NCBI GenBank assembly: GCA_003635195.1
Contig: PYIY01000072.1
Location: forward strand, 48,223-112,222
DNA length: 64,000 bases
Reading direction: 5' to 3'
DNA from: Candidatus Poribacteria bacterium
GTDB taxonomy: Bacteria; Poribacteria; WGA-4E; WGA-3G
The translations under genes and the position numbers were made by a program. Below the pieces are notes generated by a model. The model was not told the DNA's origin. It was given only the letters and a program-made list of their open reading frames with translations, and ran no database searches. Below, one piece after another: positions 1-6,624 of this stretch. The number at the start of each line of letters is the position of its first letter. Position 1 is the stretch's first letter.

Positions 1-1
1 C

Positions 2-1717
2 ATCCAAAACAGTATCTTCGGTGTAGACATCCAACCCGTGGCATGCCAAATCGCCAAACTCCGCTTCTTCATATCTCTCGCAATTGAGCAGGCACCGGAG
101 CAGAACGCAGAGAACTTCGGTATCAAACCGCTGCCGAATTTAGAGACACGTTTTATTGCGGCAAACACACTGATCGGTCTCAAGGCGCAAGGAACATTGA
201 CGAGCAACACAGCACAAGATTTGGAACGAGCACTGCGCGACAACCGCGAGCAGCATTTCCACGCCACCACTCGCCAACGCAAACGCGCATGCAAAATTAA
301 GGACGAAGAATTGCGAATAGAATTGGCAACCGAACTAAAACGTTTCGGCATGCCAGCAGACGATGCTGAAAGGATTGCCCGTTGGGATCCCTACGACCAA
401 AACGCCACCGCCGATTGGTTCGACTCGGAATGGATGTTCGGAATCACAGAAGGGTTTGATGTAGTCATTGGCAATCCGCCTTACATTAGTCACGATAAAA
501 TCCCAAAACAACTTAAAGTCCAAATCAAGAATCATTACCAGTCATACCAGCCATTTGCAGACGTATATTGTTATTTCATTGAAAAGGCATTAGAACTACA
601 GAGTAAGAGCGGTATTCTTGGTCTCATTACTTCAAATTCGTACTTAAGAGCGGAATATGGAGCACCAATCCGAAACCTACTGCTAAGTAAAAATACACTG
701 CTTAGAGTATTGAATATTGAGGACTCACAGGTTTTCGAGAGTGCAATTGTTAATGTTGCGATAATTGTTTCTCGTAAACAGACAAATTCCACTGATGACC
801 TTTGCATTGTTGTTAATTCTCCATTTTCAGGTAATAGTTTCGCTGACTTTGCGAAAATCAATGGCTTTAATTATCCTCAAGCGTACTTTAATTCAAAGTC
901 GTGGAATCTTGCAGAACCAAAACTTGTTGAACTGCAAAAGAAACTGGAATTATCAGGAAAAACCCTTGAAGAGTTTCGGACGAAAATTAGACTTGGGATT
1001 GCTACTGGCAGCAACGAAGCCTTTCTCATCAATGAAAATCAAAAACGGGAATTTTGTGAGAAAAATCCCATCAATGCTGAAATCATAAAACCCGTCTTGA
1101 GAGGTCGGGACATTTCACGCTACAGTTACACTTTACCTGGGCAGTATATCCTACTCTCCAAAAATGGAGTTAATGTAGAAAGAGATTATCCTGATATATA
1201 CGAACATTTAGAGTCGTTTGGAGATAGATTCAAAAATCGTGGAGCGCGGGGACAACATTGGACTAATCTACGAGCTTGTTCATTCTATGATGACTTCAAA
1301 AAGGAAAAGATCGTGTGGATTGAATTATCGGATTTGGGGAGGTTTGCCCTATGTGATGAAGAAATCTATTTACTCAACTCAGCGTACTTTTTGTTACCAC
1401 CTTCCGGTATAGATTCAAAATTTCTTCTTGGCATCCTAAATTCAAGCACAATTCGTTTTTACTTGAGTCTTGTTGCAGAAACAAGTGGAATGGGAACAAG
1501 CCGTTGGATTAACAATTATGTGAAAGAATTTCCAATACCAGTGATTGCTCATGAGCAACAAACTGAAATCATTGAAATCGTCAATCAAATCCTTGATGCT
1601 AAACGCACCGACCCGAACGCTGACACTTCTGGCCTTGAAGATGAAATTGATAAACTGGTGTATGAATTGTATAATTTAACGGAAGATGAGATTGCGATTG
1701 TGGAGGGGAATGCCTGA
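2..1717 (+). CDS. Eco57I-like N6-adenine DNA methyltransferase (restriction-modification), 5' end outside window
   Basis: Modifies adenine in DNA; in this family methyltransferase, target-recognition and often nuclease parts lie in one chain. The reading frame is open to the window edge, and its first residues (SIFGVDIQPVACQIAKLRF) are the conserved stretch that follows the SAM-binding motif in Eco57I-type enzymes, so the gene starts upstream; the GTG at 38 is not the true start. The catalytic motif IV is NPPY inside VVIGNPPYISHD, near residue 158 of the visible part. The C-terminal half has the TaqI-like specificity-domain look (LRGRDISRY, then a region ending in an acidic helix). The stop codon lies at the edge of an interspersed repeat. 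Whether a nuclease domain is present upstream cannot be seen. Confidence 0.85.
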   Translation: MQNSIFGVDIQPVACQIAKLRFFISLAIEQAPEQNAENFGIKPLPNLETRFIAANTLIGLKAQGTLTSNTAQDLERALRDNREQHFHATTRQRKRACKIKDEELRIELATELKRFGMPADDAERIARWDPYDQNATADWFDSEWMFGITEGFDVVIGNPPYISHDKIPKQLKVQIKNHYQSYQPFADVYCYFIEKALELQSKSGILGLITSNSYLRAEYGAPIRNLLLSKNTLLRVLNIEDSQVFESAIVNVAIIVSRKQTNSTDDLCIVVNSPFSGNSFADFAKINGFNYPQAYFNSKSWNLAEPKLVELQKKLELSGKTLEEFRTKIRLGIATGSNEAFLINENQKREFCEKNPINAEIIKPVLRGRDISRYSYTLPGQYILLSKNGVNVERDYPDIYEHLESFGDRFKNRGARGQHWTNLRACSFYDDFKKEKIVWIELSDLGRFALCDEEIYLLNSAYFLLPPSGIDSKFLLGILNSSTIRFYLSLVAETSGMGTSRWINNYVKEFPIPVIAHEQQTEIIEIVNQILDAKRTDPNADTSGLEDEIDKLVYELYNLTEDEIAIVEGNA

Positions 1718-1757
1718 ATCGCGGATTACGCGGATGACACGGATTAACGCGGATTTT
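1715..1757 (-). repeat. ATCCGCG interspersed repeat, copy 1 (reverse orientation)
   Basis: Reads GAATCGCGGATTACGCGG on the plus strand, the reverse complement of the family's AATCCGCGATTC end. It begins with the TGA stop codon of the methyltransferase gene. It forms an inverted pair with the copy at 1844-1915, around an 86-bp centre. Confidence 0.8.
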
Positions 1758-1843
1758 AAGAGCATCGCATCAGCACAGCCTATGAGCGTGTCAACATCCT
1801 ATATTAGCAAACATGAGAATACAATTTGATGATACCAAAGTCA

Positions 1844-1915
1844 ATAATCCGCGAAATCTGCGTAATCCGTGATAATCCGCGATTCAGACAACAAAGATAA
1901 TCCGCGATTCCAACA
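1844..1915 (+). repeat. ATCCGCG interspersed repeat, copy 2 (forward)
   Basis: Contains AATAATCCGCGAAATCTG, then ATAATCCGCGATTCAGAC and a second short GATAATCCGCGATTCCA unit. It ends about 24 bp before the GxxExxY gene and is the right arm of the inverted pair begun at 1715. Confidence 0.8.
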
Positions 1916-1938
1916 ACCACCTACGTGAAGGACACCAA

Positions 1939-2346
1939 ATGAACACTAATTTGAAATACAAAGACATAACAGAAAAAATCATCGGAGCAGCATTTGAGGT
2001 GCATAAGTTTTTAGGTAACGGCTTCCAAGAATTGATTTACCAGCGAGCGTTAGCAATTGAGATGCAAAAAGCGGGGTTGGAATTTGCTAGGGAAATTAAG
2101 CAGGACATTTACTATAAAGATTTTTTGAAGCCCATCGGTACGCGTAGAGCAGATTTTGTAGTAGCAGGAAAAGTATTAGTTGAATTGAAGGCTATTACTG
2201 AATTAGAAGCTGTACATGAGGCACAATTATTAAATTACTTGAAGGCGTATCGTTTGGAAGTCGGTTTATTAATCAACTTCGGTGAGAAAAGTTTAAACTA
2301 CAAAAGACTAATTCTCTCACAACGCAATCCGGGTACACACAGTTGA
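1939..2346 (+). CDS. GxxExxY protein, PD-(D/E)xK nuclease-like
   Basis: This 135-residue protein matches the GxxExxY family (PD-(D/E)xK superfamily 3), which is widespread in environmental bacteria and has no established role. The naming motif is visible as GFQELIY near residues 29-35. The nuclease-like core follows: RADFVV near residue 73 gives the acidic metal ligand, and LVELKA near 83 gives the E-x-K pair. Length is typical for the family, so the gene looks intact. Start is ATG 1939 after AAGGACACCAA. It lies alone between two inverted pairs of the ATCCGCG repeat (1715-1915 and 2361-2568). That setting suggests, but does not prove, a link between this nuclease-like protein and the repeats. 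Confidence 0.85.
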   Translation: MNTNLKYKDITEKIIGAAFEVHKFLGNGFQELIYQRALAIEMQKAGLEFAREIKQDIYYKDFLKPIGTRRADFVVAGKVLVELKAITELEAVHEAQLLNYLKAYRLEVGLLINFGEKSLNYKRLILSQRNPGTHS

Positions 2347-2360
2347 CGCTGCTTTCTTTT

Positions 2361-2404
2361 TGAATCGCGGATTTTCGCGGATTTATCGGATGACGCGGAT
2401 TTTT
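2361..2404 (-). repeat. ATCCGCG interspersed repeat, copy 3 (reverse)
   Basis: Reads TGAATCGCGGATTTTCGCGG on the plus strand, 14 bp after the GxxExxY stop. It is the left arm of a second inverted pair with 2490-2568; the centre between the arms is about 85 bp, as in the first pair. Confidence 0.8.
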
Positions 2405-2489
2405 GACGCTGGTGTCGTCAAATTATATTGTGTGAGGTTGTCAAAATCGGGCATCCACACGCGCGAAGGGTTGTCCCAATGCAATAACT

Positions 2490-2568
2490 TAGAATCCGCG
2501 AAATCTGTGTCATCCGCCTAATCCGCGATTCCGAAAAGAGAGGTAATCCGCGAAAATCCGAGATTCAG
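2490..2568 (+). repeat. ATCCGCG interspersed repeat, copy 4 (forward)
   Basis: Contains GAATCCGCGAAATCTGTGTC and CCTAATCCGCGATTCC, followed by an extra GGTAATCCGCGAAAATCC unit and GATTCAGAC. Right arm of the second inverted pair. Confidence 0.8.
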
Positions 2569-2643
2569 ACAACAGAAAAATCCATTCTCTTCCCAAAAAC
2601 ACCCATCCCAAATCCTGCCAATTAGAAATTGCCCACTAAAACC

Positions 2644-2673
2644 GTTGATAACCGACGCGAGTTGTGGTATACT
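2644..2673 (+). promoter_or_regulatory. Sigma-70-like promoter for the DUF433 gene
   Basis: TTGATA (2644-2649), 18-bp spacer, TATACT (2668-2673); the ATG at 2707 follows 33 bp later. Confidence 0.55.
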
Positions 2674-2706
2674 TTTTTCAACTATTTGTAGGCAAAGGTG
2701 AATACC

Positions 2707-2973
2707 ATGAACGACTATAGAGACATTATTACCATTGAACCGGGTAAACGCAGCGGGCAGCCATGTATTCGGGGAATGCGGATCACCGTTTACGATGTCT
2801 TTGAATACTTGGCATCGGGTATGACCGTAGCGGAAGTGCTTCACGATTTCCCCGAGTTAACCGAGACAGATATTCGCGCCTGCTTTGCTTACGCTGCGGA
2901 CAAAGAAAAATCGCAGATGGTCGTTTACACAAGTACCAAAATCAATAATCCGCGAAATCTGTGTCATCCATGA
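2707..2973 (+). CDS. DUF433-family protein (antitoxin-like), 3' end overrun by repeat
   Basis: DUF433 proteins are small helix-turn-helix-like proteins commonly paired with a PIN-like DUF5615 toxin. The core is complete here: the segment from DIITIEPGKRSGQPCIRG through TVYDVFEYLASG and FPELTETDIRACFAYAADKE carries the family's signature. ATG 2707 is preferred to GTG 2698. After about residue 75 the frame enters an ATCCGCG repeat, and the last dozen residues (INNPRNLCHP) and the stop codon are repeat sequence. No toxin gene follows; the next gene is an FRG protein. The usual tail and partner have probably been lost through the repeat, which is inference. Confidence 0.75.
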   Translation: MNDYRDIITIEPGKRSGQPCIRGMRITVYDVFEYLASGMTVAEVLHDFPELTETDIRACFAYAADKEKSQMVVYTSTKINNPRNLCHP

Positions 2974-2990
2974 TAATCCGCGATTCTGAC
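2939..2990 (+). repeat. ATCCGCG interspersed repeat, copy 5 (forward, overlaps DUF433 gene)
   Basis: AAATCAATAATCCGCGAAAT matches copy 2 nearly base for base, and it ends GATAATCCGCGATTCTGAC. The first 35 bp are translated as the end of the DUF433 protein. Confidence 0.8.
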
Positions 2991-3008
2991 AGTTCCGCAA
3001 AATTGAAA

Positions 3009-3037
3009 TTGACAAGCGAGCGCGAACATAGTATGAT
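3009..3037 (+). promoter_or_regulatory. Sigma-70 promoter for FRG-TPR module 1
   Basis: TTGACA (3009-3014), 17-bp spacer, TATGAT (3032-3037). It lies 18 bp after repeat copy 5 and 38 bp before the FRG start. Confidence 0.7.
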
Positions 3038-3075
3038 TTAATATCGGAAAGAATCCATATTGTGGAGAACAGCGT

Positions 3076-3792
3076 TTGAACACACCAGGAACCGAACTGA
3101 ACAGGATTTTAGAGATAATCGGCAGGATAGCAGAAACAACTGCCGATGGTGACTTCATCTATCGTGGTGAACCTGAACACTATGAGAAAGTATCTTCAAG
3201 TTTGTGGCGTGAATGCAAGAATGTACTGGAAACGGAGGAATTTGATATAGAAGCGATCCAAAAGCGCATGCTCGAAGCCTCTAAAGACTATACCCATGAA
3301 GAAGACGATTTTGAAATCCTCACAGAACTCCAACACTACGGTGGCCATACCAATCTTATAGATTTCACAACTGATAACCACATAGCCCTTTTCTTCGCAT
3401 GTGATGGGTCTCCTGACAAACCCGGTAGAATTATTTTGTTTCAAAGAACTGAAGAGATAAATGAAGAATATAAAATCAGGAAACCGCAGAATCCGAGAAA
3501 TCGTGTCATCGCACAGAAAAGTATTTTCGTTCAACCCCCCAAAGGTTTTCTTGATTTAAAGAAATATGAAGTTATTGATACTCCGCAATCGCTTAAAGAG
3601 CCGATGTTAGACCATCTGCAAAAACAACACGGTATTTCAACCCAAGCCGTTTACAACGATCTCCATGGATTTATTAGAAACCAGAGCATCCACCAGAAAA
3701 CATATATAGAAGGTTTCAGAGTCGGAACGCAGCCGAAAGAGGATGTCTTCCAAATCGCTCCATCTCAACCGAGCGACAAAAAGGAGATGTAA
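3076..3792 (+). CDS. FRG-domain protein, module 1
   Basis: The FRG domain is named after its (F/Y)RG motif; its biochemical role is not established. Here FIYRGEP lies near residues 29-35, followed by the second conserved block LQHYGGHTNLIDFT...ALFFAC near 92-118, so the domain is complete. Remaining residues are alpha/beta with no recognised domain, no signal peptide and no membrane segment, so the protein is probably cytoplasmic. The start is a TTG at 3076, chosen because the paralogue at 5840 begins with the same residues (MNTP) from an ATG. The gene ends 3 bp before the TPR gene, with that gene's AAGGAG inside this gene's last codons, so the two are co-translated. Confidence 0.8.
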   Translation: MNTPGTELNRILEIIGRIAETTADGDFIYRGEPEHYEKVSSSLWRECKNVLETEEFDIEAIQKRMLEASKDYTHEEDDFEILTELQHYGGHTNLIDFTTDNHIALFFACDGSPDKPGRIILFQRTEEINEEYKIRKPQNPRNRVIAQKSIFVQPPKGFLDLKKYEVIDTPQSLKEPMLDHLQKQHGISTQAVYNDLHGFIRNQSIHQKTYIEGFRVGTQPKEDVFQIAPSQPSDKKEM

Positions 3793-3795
3793 AAC

Positions 3796-4599
3796 ATGCA
3801 GGCACAAACAAATCGGGCATCTTATGAAACCGATATCCAACATTATAACAAAGCAATTAAAGAGTTACCCACCTTTGCCCAGGCATATAATTATCGTGGA
3901 GTCGCTTACGGCAATATAGGTGAAATTGACCGTGCCATTGCGGACTTTAATAAGGCAATACGACTTAAGGAAAACTATGCCGAAGCATACAGCAATCGCG
4001 GTGGTGCCTACCGTATTAAAGGAGACTATGACCGCGCTATCAAAGATTGTAACACAGCAATAAGATTTGACCCGAATTTACCAGAAGCATATAACAACCG
4101 TGGGATAAGTTATAAACTCAAAGATGAAACAGATCGCGCTATTCAAGACTATAACATGGCTATAGAACTTGATCCAAGCTTTGCTTATGCCTATTACAAT
4201 CGTGGTATTATTTACCACGAAAAAGACGATTTCGATCTTGCTATCAAAGACTATACGAAGTCAATAGAGCTGAGACCCGACCTTGTCCATCCGTATAACA
4301 ACCGCGGGAACGCTTACGCCCAAAAAGGCAAGTATGAACTTGCTATCAAAGACTATGACAAGGCAATACAACTTAACCCTGATTTGATAGAGGCGTATTA
4401 CAATCGCGGTATGGCATTTTTACACTTGCAAGAATGGGAAAAAGCCAAAGAAGATCTTACAACTGCCAGAGACAAACAGGAAAATATTATCATTGAACAG
4501 TTTCGCAAAGAATACAAAAACGTTGCCGATTTTGAGCAGAAACATGGCGTTAAACTACCAGAAGACATCGCTGCACTGTTAACTCCCTCGCAGACATAG
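3796..4599 (+). CDS. TPR protein, module 1 partner
   Basis: About seven 34-residue tetratricopeptide units cover residues 10-230, each with the pattern A-Y-x-N-R-G-x-x-Y...D-x-A-I-x-D-(Y/F)-x-x-A-I. They form a superhelical protein-binding scaffold. There is no signal peptide. The C-terminus (KHGVKLPEDIAALLTPSQT) leaves the TPR pattern and is matched by PEDIATLL near the end of the paralogue at 6625, so this short tail may be functional. Start is ATG 3796, after AAGGAGATGTAAAAC. Spacing of 3 bp from the FRG gene implies one operon. The likely partner is the FRG protein (inference from pairing in both modules). Confidence 0.85.
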   Translation: MQAQTNRASYETDIQHYNKAIKELPTFAQAYNYRGVAYGNIGEIDRAIADFNKAIRLKENYAEAYSNRGGAYRIKGDYDRAIKDCNTAIRFDPNLPEAYNNRGISYKLKDETDRAIQDYNMAIELDPSFAYAYYNRGIIYHEKDDFDLAIKDYTKSIELRPDLVHPYNNRGNAYAQKGKYELAIKDYDKAIQLNPDLIEAYYNRGMAFLHLQEWEKAKEDLTTARDKQENIIIEQFRKEYKNVADFEQKHGVKLPEDIAALLTPSQT

Positions 4600-4621
4600 C
4601 AGCAAAACTGCCCTCTAAGCA

Positions 4622-4669
4622 GATAACTTGATGTTACAGAGTATCAATCCGTGTAATCCGCGATTCTGA
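4622..4669 (+). repeat. ATCCGCG interspersed repeat, copy 6, long form
   Basis: Begins GATAACTTGATGTTACAGA, shared with copy 7 and imperfectly with copy 9, and ends GTAATCCGCGATTCTGA. It follows the first TPR gene. Confidence 0.75.
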
Positions 4670-4675
4670 AAAAAT

Positions 4676-4704
4676 TTGACTTTCTACATTATATATGCTA
4701 TCAT
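4676..4704 (+). promoter_or_regulatory. Promoter-like sequence with no gene directly downstream
   Basis: TTGACT (4676-4681), 17-bp spacer, TATCAT (4699-4704). The next supported start codon is 570 bp away, so it may drive an untranslated RNA, a long leader, or nothing. Confidence 0.45.
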
Positions 4705-4775
4705 ACATAGACAAGTTATCATATATTAATGTAACAGCATTTGAAAAACCAAAGCAACCTTGCCTATAAAATGAG

Positions 4776-5236
4776 TTGTCCACAAACCAAATTAACAAAC
4801 GTTAACCAATAAAATTCGCATTTTATGAACAACTTAAAAACAAACCGAATCCATCAAGTGCCATCAAGCCAATCGAACACTATGCTCGTGGCACTTTGAA
4901 AAGAGATAGACAAAAATTAAAATTGCCCAATTGTTCACGAAAATTCCAGAGACATAGAATTCAAAAACGTCATGGTCCAACGGCCTGACTGCGTTTGCCC
5001 TGTTTAAAAAGGGAAAAAAGAATCGTGAACAATTTCGTGAACATTTGTGAACATCCTGGGCAACAGATCATCGTGCATAGAACCTATTGCGCTCACAAAC
5101 CCACGCCTTGAATGGGTTCACAACCCTGTATACTATGAACACGAAAATTGAACAAATCGCGAATGTTCATGAAAATCCGTGCCATGTTCACGAAATGTTC
5201 ATAATTTACGTCCGAGAAACCCATTGTCCACGAAAC
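4776..5236. repeat. Cluster of about twelve GTTCACGAA-like motifs
   Basis: Forward sites: TTGTCCACAAA (4776), TTGTTCACGAAAA (4931), GTTCACAA (5116), GTTCATGAAAA (5165), GTTCACGAAA (5186), GTTCATAA (5197), GTCCACGAAAC (5226). Reverse sites (GTGAAC or ATGAAC) at 4825, 5025, 5037, 5047 and 5135. Neighbouring sites are often 10-12 or 21 bp apart, roughly whole helical turns. They resemble DnaA boxes or plasmid iterons, but no replication gene is nearby. Confidence 0.6.
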
Positions 5237-5243
5237 AAAAAAA

Positions 5244-5260
5244 ATTAACAAATAGTTAAT
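5244..5260. promoter_or_regulatory. ATTAAC-N5-GTTAAT palindrome upstream of the 86-aa gene
   Basis: Perfect 17-bp interrupted palindrome ending 12 bp before the ATG at 5273. A related palindrome (TTAAC-AAAC-GTTAA) lies at 4792-4805. Position suggests an operator. Confidence 0.45.
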
Positions 5261-5272
5261 TTATTCGGTAAG

Positions 5273-5533
5273 ATGAACAAACTCAGAGTTTTCGCAGACT
5301 TCCACAACGCAGACGTGAAAGGCAGGGTCCGGTTGAGCTGCGCTGGTACGATAGCAGATCTCGAACGTCAAGGAATTGTGCTGCGAGATGGGCAATCCCT
5401 TATCATCTATAGCGAAGAGCTGGAGGTTGAGGGCATCGTTCACTACTCAGAAGAAGAAAAATTGTGGACAGCAATAATTGATTGGAATGCCATTCGAGAA
5501 ATAGACTCCGTTGTATCTCAAATAACGCCATAA
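5273..5533 (+). CDS. Small protein of unknown function (86 aa)
   Basis: Not recognised as a named family. The protein is acidic, with alternating hydrophobic residues suggesting a small beta-rich fold (VRLSCAGTIADLERQ, LIIYSEELEVEGIVHYSEEE, LWTAIIDW). No signal peptide, membrane segment or cysteine motif is present. ATG 5273 has only a weak upstream GGTAAG. Codon use and composition are protein-like, and the frame stops 65 bp before a repeat. It sits between the two FRG-TPR modules, directly downstream of the motif cluster, so it could be regulated by whatever binds there. Confidence 0.65.
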   Translation: MNKLRVFADFHNADVKGRVRLSCAGTIADLERQGIVLRDGQSLIIYSEELEVEGIVHYSEEEKLWTAIIDWNAIREIDSVVSQITP

Positions 5534-5597
5534 GTCCGGGATGTAACAAGTTAAGCCGCTGTGCCACAAACAGCGTCATTCAGTTCTCCTATTATCG

Positions 5598-5665
5598 GAT
5601 AACTTGATGTTACAGAATGTCAATCCGCGTCCTCCGCGCCCTCCGTGATAATCCGCGATTCTGAC
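5598..5665 (+). repeat. ATCCGCG interspersed repeat, copy 7, long form
   Basis: Begins GATAACTTGATGTTACAGA exactly as copy 6 and ends GATAATCCGCGATTCTGAC. Confidence 0.8.
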
Positions 5666-5708
5666 AAGAAACGCAATGAATTGCGCAACTATGAAAAGAG
5701 ACACTCTT

Positions 5709-5751
5709 AAAATCCGCGTAATCTATTTAGTCCGCGATAATTTACGATTCA
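5709..5751 (+). repeat. ATCCGCG interspersed repeat, copy 8 (degenerate)
   Basis: AAATCCGCGTAATCTATTTA followed by GTCCGCGATAATTTACGATTC; the same layout as the others with several substitutions. Confidence 0.65.
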
Positions 5752-5764
5752 TATAAAACGGCAA

Positions 5765-5793
5765 TTGACAAACACATTCCTAAATTGTATAAT
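5765..5793 (+). promoter_or_regulatory. Consensus sigma-70 promoter for FRG-TPR module 2
   Basis: TTGACA (5765-5770), 17-bp spacer, TATAAT (5788-5793): a perfect match, 46 bp upstream of the FRG start and 13 bp after repeat copy 8. Confidence 0.8.
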
Positions 5794-5839
5794 CTGATTA
5801 AGGATTGTGGTCGAATGACATAGCATCAAAGAATACCGC

Positions 5840-6613
5840 ATGAACACACCGGTAGAAATATCCAGTTTAGTAGACTACATCAACCAAATAGACGCGATAA
5901 CCGATCCCGAAAAAAGTTATCTCTATCGTGGTCAGGAAAACGAGACATGGCGTATAACCAGTAGTGCCTATCGTCGCTTGGTAAGCAGCTCCGAGGATTT
6001 GAGACGAGAAGATGATCTTCTGTCTTATCCGTTGCGTGATTTGTACCAGAATTATCTCCTTGAAATTATTGATGAGATTAAACTGAGGTATCCATCTACA
6101 TATAGAGACCTGTGCGCTTTAGAGTGCATGGCACATTTACAGCATAACAGAGTTGCTACAGGCTTAATTGACTTTACCGTTAGTCCGTTAGTCGCTCTTT
6201 GGTTTGCTTGCGCCGATGAGAACATAAATGGCAAGGTTATTGTGTTGGAAAACGATAGTGAGAAAATTGAAGAGATAACAACTATTGAACAGCTTCAACA
6301 GGATTTGGCAGTATTTTTTCCGATTGATCAAGAAAATTGGTATCTATGGTCTCCGACGCTGGACAGTCAGATAGTGGAAACCCAGCGGTTGATTATGCAG
6401 CAATCGGTGTTCTTATTTGGCTTACCGGAAATAGATACAGAAATGATCACGCAAGAAATCACAATCCGTAGCGATGACAAAGCAGGTATCAGAATGGCGT
6501 TAGAAAAAATGGGAATCTCGGAAGAGACCTTGTTTTCCGACTTACTCGGTTTTTTTGAAAGAAATAGTGCTACGCAGCCTTATAACCTATCAGTTGACAC
6601 ACTTGATTCCTGA
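5840..6613 (+). CDS. FRG-domain protein, module 2
   Basis: Diverged paralogue of the protein at 3076. The (F/Y)RG block is YLYRGQENETWRITSSAYRR near residues 27-46. The second block is LQHNRVATGLIDFTVSPLVALWFAC near 99-123, with the same H...T-x-L-I-D-F-T...A-L-x-F-A-C residues as in module 1. Start is ATG 5840. No signal peptide or membrane helix is seen. Overall identity to module 1 looks low outside the motifs, so this is not a recent copy. The gene ends 11 bp before the TPR gene and is probably co-transcribed with it from the promoter at 5765. FRG function is unknown. Confidence 0.8.
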   Translation: MNTPVEISSLVDYINQIDAITDPEKSYLYRGQENETWRITSSAYRRLVSSSEDLRREDDLLSYPLRDLYQNYLLEIIDEIKLRYPSTYRDLCALECMAHLQHNRVATGLIDFTVSPLVALWFACADENINGKVIVLENDSEKIEEITTIEQLQQDLAVFFPIDQENWYLWSPTLDSQIVETQRLIMQQSVFLFGLPEIDTEMITQEITIRSDDKAGIRMALEKMGISEETLFSDLLGFFERNSATQPYNLSVDTLDS

Positions 6614-6624
6614 AGGACACTACT

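Larger units (their letters stand above)
2347..2706. other. Intergenic stretch with repeat pair and promoter
   Basis: No gene seen. It holds repeat copies 3 and 4, an unexplained 85-bp centre between them, about 75 bp of A/C-rich sequence, and a promoter for the DUF433 gene. Confidence 0.7.
4600..5272. other. Long non-coding stretch between FRG-TPR module 1 and the 86-aa gene
   Basis: No coding frame is convincing on either strand. It holds repeat copy 6, a promoter-like sequence, a dense set of GTTCACGAA-like motifs and two ATTAAC...GTTAA palindromes. It is visibly AT-rich. Confidence 0.75.
5534..5839. other. Intergenic stretch with two repeats and a promoter
   Basis: No gene seen; contains repeat copies 7 and 8 and the promoter of module 2. 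Confidence 0.7.

Noticed and set aside
4776..5236. Motif cluster considered as a CRISPR array
   Set aside because: Motifs are 8-12 bp, occur on both strands at irregular spacing and have no spacers.
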